Source: Sycobia sp. Sy_11
Taxonomy: Eukaryota; Arthropoda; Insecta; Hymenoptera; Epichrysomallidae
DNA length: 64,000 bases
Direction of reading: 5' to 3'
NCBI GenBank assembly: GCA_018907035.1
Contig: JACCIC010000004.1
Location: 5,842,001-5,906,000, forward strand
This document shows, in pieces, positions 46,679-55,934 of the stretch. The notes below the pieces were generated by a model. The model worked only from the letters and a program-made list of their open reading frames with translations. It searched no databases and was not told where the DNA came from. Made by a program: the position numbers and the translations under genes. The stretch's first letter is position 1, and every line of letters starts with the position of its first letter.

Positions 46679-49600
46679 ATGAAGTTTTTTCACATTATTT
46701 TCTTTTTACTCCTATCTGCGATGTACATCGCAAACATTGATGCAAAGAGCAAAGAGAATTCCAGTAAGTAATTTATATACAAGCAAACTATATATAAAAA
46801 AAGAATATTTTATAATCATAAAGTAGAGATATTATAGTAAAATTAGAATAGCTAACGTAATATCCCTGGTAGAAATCTAACAATTTTTAATAGAGCGGAA
46901 AGTAGTTACTAGGTAGTAAAAATAGAATCAACTATCAAGGTTTAAAACTAGGCAAATCTTCGAATGAACAATGTGAACCATTGTCTATAAAGTTAACAAA
47001 TAGGTAGAAACTAGGTTTAAAAACTAGTTACAAACTAGGTAGAAAATAGGTTGTTTTCAACCTTGTTTCTGGTTAGTAAATGAGCAATTTATTTAACAAT
47101 TAATATTTATATAATATTATAACATTATGTTGTTTATTTAATAAAAGAAAAATCATAAGATACGAAAACTAATCATTTTAAAAAATTACAAAATAATAAT
47201 AAAGTCTGCTTTTCGTTCGATTTTGTCATCTTAAAAATTATACCTAATAAATTACTTTTGGAAATATTTTCCTTTTATTATTTAATATCTATAATTTCGC
47301 ATGAAGCAATTAATTAAAAAATTCTATTCTTTGATGTCTTATACCGGCTTCAATTATTGGTTGTTAATTAGTAGTTCTATTCTATTTATTTATAAAATAA
47401 ATAATATCATTTGAAAGTTTTGAAATTTTATAAAATAAAATTAATTTTTTAAATTAAAAATCATGCTGAGTTCATAATTATAATTCGTAACTTGAATTTA
47501 TGGAGAATATACGTTCATACGGCATATCTGATAATTTGCCATTCCCGCAAGTGATAAAACATTATCTTGGTTAGCATATAAGCCCGATTATGACTTCACA
47601 TAAGTATAACATATATTGTATACGAATGTGTAAGCTATTGTCAATGCGTTGTATATGTATTTAGATGTATAAGACATATAGAACCAACGTACTTATAAGT
47701 TACTTCAAAATTTTCGAAATGAACTCGATAAACATTTATAATTAATTAATCAAAATAATGATTATATTCAATGAATTTATATAAGAAAGCAGAATAACGA
47801 TATGAATTTTTTAGCTAGCTTATATGTTACAACTCGCTTAACCTTGTTTTAAGATAAAGTTTCGTCATAACCAAAGATACATTGATACGAAACTAACTAT
47901 TATAGGTCTTAAATACCGAAAAAATAGCTTGAAAAAATGTAACTATAAATCGGCCGGAATGACTGTAAAAAACGTTATATGTTTTCCTATTTACTACCGA
48001 ACAAATATACCTTATTAGGTATCTTCATTTGAAAATTCCTTATTTATACCTTAAAAATAGAATGCATTTCTACCAGGGATAAAATTTCGTAATTTGAACT
48101 TTACATACTAAATTTATATAATTTTGAATGTTCAACGTCTATTTAAGAATTCCATTTATAATATATACTACTCATCGCTCGATCGCTCGATGCCTTTTTG
48201 ATAAATCTTTTTATACTCTGTGGATTGTTGGGCATCCAGTTAGCAAGTCTCCCCTATTCCACTCTCCACAATTGTATTATAGTAAAAGGGTATATTTTTT
48301 ATAATCTAACAATTTCGACTTTTCACAGTGGCAAACAATTATTTAGCGAGCTGACTTTCATAGACAGTTAGTTGGAGAAATATAAAAAATTACGACTGTA
48401 GGTTGTGAAATTGTGCAAATTAATGATTACCCTTCTAAGATTACCTCCCTTGCTTCGCTGAGCTGTCAAATGTCTCGCGAAGTAAATAATCAACTTATAC
48501 AGAAGGGATGAAATATACTATTAAAATTTTCTACAAATATAGCATTTAAATTTAAATCAACATTATTTTGGTTTTAGATTTTGACAAAACAAACAATTAA
48601 CTTGATCAATCAGATATTTTTGATATTTTTACTAACATTAAATCTATCTCATCTTCTTAAATAACACTTCAATTAGAAAACCCTTTGAAAAATAAATTTT
48701 GAATAAATATACATACTTAATTTTTGGAAAATTTTAATTCATTATTTCTTGGATATTTCAGACAAATAATATTTTATAGTTATTTATTTCCTTATTAGAA
48801 TAATAAATATTTTTATCGGCCTTACAGTCTTTATACAATAATATACTGTTATACGAATATAGTGACAGACAAACTGTACTTGTTTATAGTCATCCCCATA
48901 AAATCTGAAATATAAATAAAAATTAGTATAAATACTTCTGTTAGTAAAAGACAATCTGATTATCCCCACCACTATTACCAAGTCGATCTCGTTCATCATT
49001 GCGTCGTTCAGTCTCTGAAGAAGAACCGAAGCGGATTTTTTTTATATTTCAGATTCTATACGAGAGTGGCTATAAGCAAGGACAGTCTGACTACCATTAT
49101 TTAATTATTTAATTACAAGTATATTATTTTATACAACTGTAAAACCGATGAAAATATTTGTTGATTTATTTTATAACAGTCTACACAAGTACAATTTTCA
49201 GTTCTTCGTTATTAGATGTACATTTGTCTTTTTTAATGTAAAATAAGGAAGAATGTGTATTCTCGACTATGCCTTAAAATGGGCGAAAATACGATAGGTT
49301 GACAAAAATTTAAATTTATTTACTCTTCGTTCTTCGAAAATGATAAAATGAATGTATCGTATTGAAATAAAATTAAAGAGGTTTATTATTGAAATTTTGA
49401 GAGACACATCGATAATGTTTAACATACGATTCGTCAAGAAAAATAATCGAAATTATAATGTTTGGAAATCCATGCTTTATACGGGATGATGTCATTGACG
49501 TAAGAAAATTAAGAAAATATTTATTTTAAAAATTAAAAATTGGCTGATTGATAAGAAAAACGATATGTATACGAAGAGAAAATTTCCAGTCTTATTATAA

Positions 49601-51536
49601 TACTTTATGCAAGGATATTTCATGGGTTGTCTTCGAATATCACGCATCTACGAAGATTTGATAATGAAAATAAACAGTAAAGTTTACGAAAATATCCGTT
49701 GCTTTACGTCGTTCCTCAAGTGAGTCCGGTACAGGTCGCAGAAAGTTACTCCAACTCTTTCGAAGGAAGACTTATTCGCTCGCTACACGCTGGAAAGGCC
49801 GGTTGTTCTTCGCCTGACTTCCCGTATCCAGCGTCGGTGACTGGTCTTCATCGTCCTTGTTTGGAGAATTCTTGACTGTAATGTTATAATACTCGATTAC
49901 AATAGGAATTACTATTATCGCTATATTATGAATATATATTACTTCTTCAAAATGATCACAACGAACTACGTTAGTATATCATGATAAAAAAACGTTAACA
50001 ACAAAAATAATAACAATAATGAATGGAGAAGAGACTCGGTTAGGTGAATTGCTACCTCACTCAATTCCAGTTTGTCACGGGTACATCCATAAGTAGTTCT
50101 AAAGGATGAAGAGGGTAACCCCAAGAAAATGCAATGTTTTCATGTGTGACCACTAGTCTGGCGCACGATTCGGGCCTGAAAAATAGTAGGAACGGTCACG
50201 CCAGATAACGTTATTCAACTTATGATAATAGACTCGGATAAGGAGCGATGAATCGCAAATTATATCACGAATGTGCTTCGAAGGGAAAGAGTGCATAGAT
50301 GATGGGGGATTGAATTAATCTGTATTGAAACGTACAATTGCGAATCAACGAAATGAATGAAAACAAAAATATATAACAATAATGACAACAAAAACAATAA
50401 AAGTAAGATAATAAGATAAAACAAAAATAACAGTACGCACTTTAAACATTAGATGTTTTACTTAGGTCTTTCCTATTTACATGCGTGGAATAGTTATTTT
50501 AATTATACGTATATTAGTTATACGTTTCGATAAACAGAACAATCAATTCTATAGATTGATACAATTAGGTAAGGAGGTAGAATATTTAATGAAGCAAATC
50601 TCTGCTCTCTATAAAATAAATTGTACAAATTGTATTACTGTATTCATCGAATAAATTAGTCAATATTTACAAATAAACATAAAAAGCTGTAGAAAAAGTT
50701 GATCATAGTACTGTTATTGCCGACCAATCGGATTTTGAAATATATATTTTTGATTTTGACAATTTTCTAATTCTACACAATGAAAATAATATATTTAAAA
50801 TGTAAATTTTCAAATAGAAATTTTCATTCATATAAATATTAATCGAATTACTGATATTTAAAAATTAGAAAATAGATATAAATCTACTTGAAAACTGTTC
50901 CGACTTTAAAACGTTGACAAAATATTAAATGAAATTAGAGGAACATATTCTGATATAGCTCGCTGGGCTCATCTTTAAAGAAACAACATCTTCAGAATTA
51001 CCCAGTAGGTACATAATTCCGTCGGGAATGAGCAATTCATAATGCGTATGCGATTTGAGCTAAGCCATCATTTTAAATGGCACTGACAACTTCGAGATCA
51101 TTTTCGATGCTTTCTTCTTGGCAGCTGACAAGAGACCTCCCACTCCTTCTTTAAAACAGTACTCTTGGAGCAAGTAGCCTGTTCTGGACGCAGTACCCGA
51201 TCTCCATGCCTTACGCAGCTGTTTCCTCATCTCTGCCTTTTTGAACAATTCGGTTTTTGTGCAGTTCCTCCATCTGCGCAAATTCGCTTTAAATTGAAAA
51301 GAACGAGTGACTGAAAGCTTCTGGAACATTATTATTTTTTTGCATTATAATAATTAAGACGTTATAATTCATGTTTGTAATTTTTTATAAGCAACTTTTT
51401 TGTTACAGATTGTGTAAAATCAACGTGTAAGAAAAATTGTATTCAAATAAGTTATCATGACTTTGAATGTCGTGATGATGGATGTTACTGTTGTTGGAAG
51501 GATGAGAACGACGAACGTGAATGTAGAAAATATTAA
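46679..51536 (+). CDS. secreted Cys-rich peptide gene 3 (CS-alpha-beta-like)
   Basis: Exons 46679-46763 and 51409-51536 with a phase-1 intron of 4645 bases, swollen by a TIR element, a MITE and other repeats. The product has 70 residues, with a signal peptide identical to gene 2 and a mature region with the same eight cysteines (C-x4-C-x3-C-x9-C-x4-C-x-C-C-x9-C). Between genes 2 and 3 exon 2 shows 13 amino-acid-changing and 5 silent codon differences; all eight Cys codons are identical. Many changes alter charge (Asp to Lys, Lys to Asp, Thr to Lys, Lys to Glu). An AATAAA signal lies near 51580. Function unknown; toxin-like or immune peptide inferred. Confidence 0.85.
46863..48082. mobile_element. 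non-autonomous DNA element with CCCTGGTAGAAAT inverted termini
   Basis: Left end CCCTGGTAGAAAT at 46863-46875 and inverted right end at 48070-48082, 1.2 kb apart. No coding frame of a transposase was recognised. The termini resemble those of the 20745-26918 element (CCCGTGTAGAAAT), suggesting related families. Inserted in the gene 3 intron and absent from gene 2. Confidence 0.65.
48801..49168. repeat. MITE family 1, copy 3
   Basis: The left end has TAATAAATATTTTTATCGGC and CTTACAGTC. The right end has the inverted CTGTAAAACCGATG...AATATTTGTTGATTTA. The interior differs from copies 1 and 5. In the gene 3 intron. Confidence 0.75.
49330..49990. repeat. intronic block A, copy 2
   Basis: Counterpart of 40480-41210 without the AT microsatellite; see that entry for the identity pattern. 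Confidence 0.85.
49772..49875 (-). pseudogene. antisense exon-like segment, copy 2
   Basis: Identical to 40987-41090, including the acceptor and the stop codon. Confidence 0.35.
50925..51329 (-). pseudogene. intronic block B, antisense Lys-rich open frame, copy 2
   Basis: An open frame of 89 codons (51329 to 51060) beginning with an ATG. It reads Trp/Arg-rich, then Lys/Arg-rich, ending in VPFKMMA. It is more intact than copy 1. A GTAAGG donor-like site lies within it. It may be an exon of a gene whose fragments were carried along with the peptide-gene duplication. No family recognised. Confidence 0.4.
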
Positions 51537-51685
51537 TTTCAGCAATGTATATTTAAAAAATATAGAATGATCGTATCAAGAGAAATAAAAACGTTACATG
51601 TAAAATAAATTATTATGTTTTATTCGATTATTTAATATGCGGTTGTATAATACTGTAACAGTTTATTATTCTTTTTTTTTAGAAG

Positions 51686-51812
51686 TAAGTTCTATTTCAG
51701 ATTCTTCGGTGGTCACCATAAACAAAGACAGTCTGACTGCCATTATTTTAGTATCATATATTATAGTAGAAAGACTGTAAGGCCGATAAAAAATATTTAT
51801 TAATTTAATACT
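51686..51812. repeat. MITE family 1, copy 4 (right end only)
   Basis: TATTTCAGATTCTTCGGTGG, GACAGTCTGACTGCCATTAT and ACTGTAAGGCCGATAAAAA match the right arm of the 54.4-54.9 kb copy. Confidence 0.8.
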
Positions 51813-51864
51813 ATAACACTTTTAAAATTCTTTCTTTTTTTTACTTGAAAACAACATCCTTGTA

Positions 51865-51950
51865 CTTGCTTCGCCGAGAATCGAACCCGCGATCTTCCGA
51901 TTTCCTGTTAAATGCTCTCTCGCTGAACTCACCATATGCCGATGTCACCA
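51865..51950 (-). repeat. tRNA-like segment
   Basis: Minus strand: A-box-like GGTGAGTTCAGCGAGAGAGC and B-box GCGGGTTCGATTCTCGG about 30 bases apart, as in tRNA genes. The acceptor stem does not pair. Probably a tRNA-derived repeat or pseudogene. Confidence 0.45.
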
Positions 51951-53535
51951 AGCAATGATTCGTTCAATACATTCCACAAATTATTGTTTAGGGTGTATAT
52001 ATATTAAGGAAGTATTAAAAGGTTTTATAAACCGTACTCCAGAACGTAGATAAATATTTGTAACATTTTGTCGCTTTCTCTGAAAATATTGTATTATAGC
52101 TCCTCGTACGCCTTGATTCCGCACGAAAAGGGAAGAAAACATTCAAGATTTTTGCGTAATTGCACCCTCTATATGTACAGAAGTTATGTTTAATACTGAT
52201 ACTTTCGCATCTCTCATAATAATTAAGACTTTTTTTTACTATTATTTATTTAATACAGACCAGTCGGTAACTTATTGTGAAGTTGTTAACACAATTAATA
52301 CTCAACTAGATTGTAAATATAACAAAACAGTAAAAGGACTAGAAATTTTTTATTATGAAAATTACACTGACAAAATGAAGAGAAATATTGAAAGAAAAGT
52401 TTCAAAATATTTATCGATATAAATTTTCAAAACAGATCTCGAAATGCATGTCACGTATTTTGCCAAATATTTTCAACTATAGGGCTAACTTAAAGAAGAA
52501 TTTCCTAAATTTTTTATCGCAGGTATTATTGTTATACCTACATTTATTGTTAGAAAACGATCATCTGAATCAGAAAATAAAATTTATTTTATTATGTAAT
52601 CGAATTATTTCGATAAAAAAAATCACATTTTGAAGTTTACAATCCAATTGTGCATATGAATACATTATAATACAGTCGTGCGTGGTGCAGGCCGCACGAA
52701 GTATTTGGATTTTACGAAACAATAAAGCTTTGAAAACGTTTTTATTTGTACTAGTTATATAGTAGAATTTATTTTATTTTGTCGTAAAAAAGTACTATTT
52801 TTAAACGTAAATGGAGCTGAACTAAGAAGGGACCACGCTTTAGTTTGACAATCTGAAAAAGTGTATTTAGCTCTCGAACTGAAAGTAACGCTAATTTAGC
52901 GAGGTAGCCTTTTGGTCATCTAGTTACTCCTCTACTTAGCCAAGTTTCAGCTTTTGCGAAATTAGTTTATTTGACATTCAATTTTGTATTGATCTCTATA
53001 AATAGAGTCAAAACGGAAGTATTGCCAGGAGTAAATAGTCAACTCGTAACCGTAATTTGAATAGAATATTATGTTTACTTTGTTTAGAATATAATGAATA
53101 GCTGTATATAATGTTTCAGCTCTTTCGGTATTAGTGTTTTTTTTTAATATTATATCACTCTGCGAGACTGTCGAAATTAAAATACGACGAGGTGCTTGAA
53201 CGGAAGGTCGATTCAAAGCAGAAAACAAATCGTACTCATGCATATACAACTTTTAGTACTTGTCCTTAATAAGAAAATATTATGCTATTCAGGTACACAA
53301 TTGCTACGAATTAAAATTAGTATTTAATTTAATTTATTTTTAATATTTTTAAAGTACCACTGGCGCGAATCGTAAGTGTCTTCAACATATTTATTTTTAA
53401 AATGTTAGATAACAGAAGCTCTCTACACGTGAAGCCCGTAGATACATAAATTTCATTTTGTAAATGCCTCTAAAAATTAGTAAGTTTTAGGATTTTTAAT
53501 TTTTTAGATTTTTTACTTTAGATTGTCAACTATTA

Positions 53536-53780
53536 CACTGAAAAAAATATTTTCCGATATCAAGTAAATATTTAATGGTTTTGTACCAAGTAAATCATTT
53601 TCTTAAATTAAGAACATATTCACTAGATTTAAGAGTACGTGGTTTGTTTCAAGCGATTTCTTCTTGCATTAAGTAAATACTTCCTTGATTTATGAAAACG
53701 CTTTCTGAATTTAAGAAAATAATTTACTTGGTATAAAACAAGAAAATATTTACTTGATAACAGATATTTTTTTCTCAGTG
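53536..53780. repeat. palindromic MITE-like repeat, family 2, best copy
   Basis: Ends CACTGAAAAAAATATTT and, inverted, AATATTTTTTTCTCAGTG. Inside, CAAGTAAAT and AAGAAAAT motifs alternate in both orientations. About 245 bases, non-coding. Confidence 0.8.
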
Positions 53781-54435
53781 TAAGATTAAAATTACACTGA
53801 TAATATAAAATATGTTTAATTACAAGAAAAGAGTTTTGTGAAGTTGATTTATCTTTAGTTCTAGAAAGAAAAGTTTATCAAAACGTATAAAATCAGTAAT
53901 AAGTTTTGACACGAGCAATGTACAGGGGCAAATAATAGAAAATAACTGTTGATTATTGGTGGGAGATCAAATAAGAGAAATACCAGAAATGAAATTAATC
54001 ACAAATAAAAGATACACATATGAAGTTAAAATATTGGTAATTATTTTTGGTTCTGAGTTTTTTGTTTTATCCGCGTCATTGGAATTAGAAAAATAAAAAA
54101 ATGTCGTATTCCTTTCTTTAACAATTACTATTATTGTAATTGAATATCGATAGAACAATAAAGGATACTATATGCAACTTAAAGCTTACAAGCTTCGTAC
54201 AAACACAGAGCTGCTGATTTAATATACGTTCACCCGGAAAATTGTTATTCAAAAACAAATCAAACTACAATATTGAATGAATGATTTAAAAAAAACTTCT
54301 AAATCAATATCGGAAATTCTGCTATTTCTGTTGAAAAAAGGGAATGTCCGTTTGTGATTGAGTCATAAAGTGCCTGAATTCACCATTACAACATAAACTA
54401 CTATATTTTTCATTACCAGATATGATGAAAATTAA

Positions 54436-54937
54436 ATTAAGAAATATTTTTATCGGCCTTACAGTTTTTATACTATAATATATTATACTAAAATAATGAC
54501 AGTCAGATTGTCCTTGTTTGTGGTCACTTCCGAAGAATCTGAAATAGATTCTACTAAAGAATCTGAATAGATTACTACTAAAGAATCTGAATAGGTTACT
54601 ACTAAAAATAAAATTAAAATAGACTAAAAATTAAAAATAATAAAAATAAAGCATATCTTATGTTAGCACAAAAGAACCTGACTGCCTGGCAACCTGATTG
54701 AAGGAAAATTTAAATTTAAGGTGGTAGGAGCAGTCAGGTTGTCCTTTGCTAACATAGAATATACTTTATTTTTCTGATGTTTGATTATTTTTAATTTTTA
54801 ATCTAATTTAATTAGTAATTTCTATTTAAAATTCTTCAGGGATGATATGAAACAAGAACAGTCTGACTGTCATTATTTTAGTATAATATAGTATAGTCGA
54901 AAGACTGTAAGACCGTTAAAAATATTTATTAATTTAA
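54436..54937. repeat. MITE family 1, copy 5 (most complete)
   Basis: Arms of about 110 bases in inverted orientation: ATATTTTTATCGGCCTTACAG at left and ACTGTAAGACCG...AATATTTATTAA at right. Both contain a GACAGTCAGA-type palindrome. The interior has a second inverted pair around GTTAGCA and CTAACATAGAATA. Confidence 0.85.
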
Positions 54938-55550
54938 TTCAAAACAGTTGACATAAGTACAATTTTGACTTTTTAATGATCGAAATTGGTAAGAAAGTTT
55001 TAAAACAGAAAAGATTTCGAGAAAAGGAAACAACAGAATAAAAAATATTTTTCCTCATTCGAACCTACAAATGGAACCTTTGTCGCTTGATTTCCATTTT
55101 CACGAAGAAAAATATAGTCCTTATCTAGTACGATAAGGCTTCTTCACAATCCTTCGCTTTTCCTTGGGCTGCAAACCTCTCGTTTCGTAAATAAGGCCTT
55201 TCCGTGCTCGATAATAAATATACTATTAGAGGAACTATAAAAATTGTAATTAAAAGAGAACTTAAAACTTACCACGCTTTTGAATATATTTTACGTAAAT
55301 ATAATAATTGCCATAACAACATAAAATTTATTTCAAAACAAATACAGTGTTTCATGAAGTATATACAATATACAAAGTTATCGAAATTGACTCGGAAAAA
55401 TTAAGATCTGATTGATTGCGCTCAACAATAGATCATCCAACTAGACAAACACATTATATATATAAAATATTTATTCATACTAAATGTAACAGTGTTTAAC
55501 CGACAGCAAAAGTGTCTGATTATTGAACTGACGCAAAAAGAAAAATCACT

Positions 55551-55584
55551 AAAGAAGATAGATGCTTAAGCGTCTATCTTCTTT
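55551..55584. repeat. 34-base near-perfect hairpin upstream of gene 4
   Basis: Arms AAAGAAGATAGATGCTTA and AGCGTCTATCTTCTTT pair with one mismatch and almost no loop. It lies about 310 bases before the gene 4 TATA box. Confidence 0.85.
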
Positions 55585-55819
55585 CCTATCATCCAACTGA
55601 TCCAATTGTTGAAAAAAATTACCGACAGGTGGCGCATCAAAACCTACTTACTTATGAGCTATATTATTTGTACAATATCCCTCAAAGTTTACAAATTTCA
55701 GATCGTAGGATGTTGTTATCGTATCGTATTGAAGAAAATTTCAGGCTTTCAAAATGACCATGATAAATATGTTGTTTTTTCCTGCACTTTTATTTATGCG
55801 TCACGTTCTTTAGACGTAA

Positions 55820-55865
55820 TAGTCACGTTTGTTATTGTAAAACGTCGAAAATTTTTCTATAAAAG
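55820..55865 (+). promoter_or_regulatory. core promoter of Cys-rich peptide gene 4
   Basis: TAGTCACGTT at 55820-55829 and TATAAAAG at 55858-55865; 38 bases start to start, ATG 77 bases after the TATA start. A second GTCACGTT lies at about 55799-55806. Confidence 0.78.
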
Positions 55866-55934
55866 AAGTATTTTCCGTTCATTACGACAAAAAATTATTT
55901 CTTCAAAATTTTGTGAACTGTAGAAATCTTCATA

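Larger units (their letters stand above)
51560..55540. other. AT-rich intergenic DNA between genes 3 and 4, with MITEs
   Basis: Holds the listed MITE copies and a tRNA-like repeat at about 51865-51950. Open frames near 52186-52633 show no family motif. No gene recognised. Confidence 0.5.

Noticed and set aside
52186..52633. Two overlapping plus-strand open frames
   Set aside because: AT-rich composition (Lys/Asn/Ile/Tyr), no family motif, no splice or promoter context.
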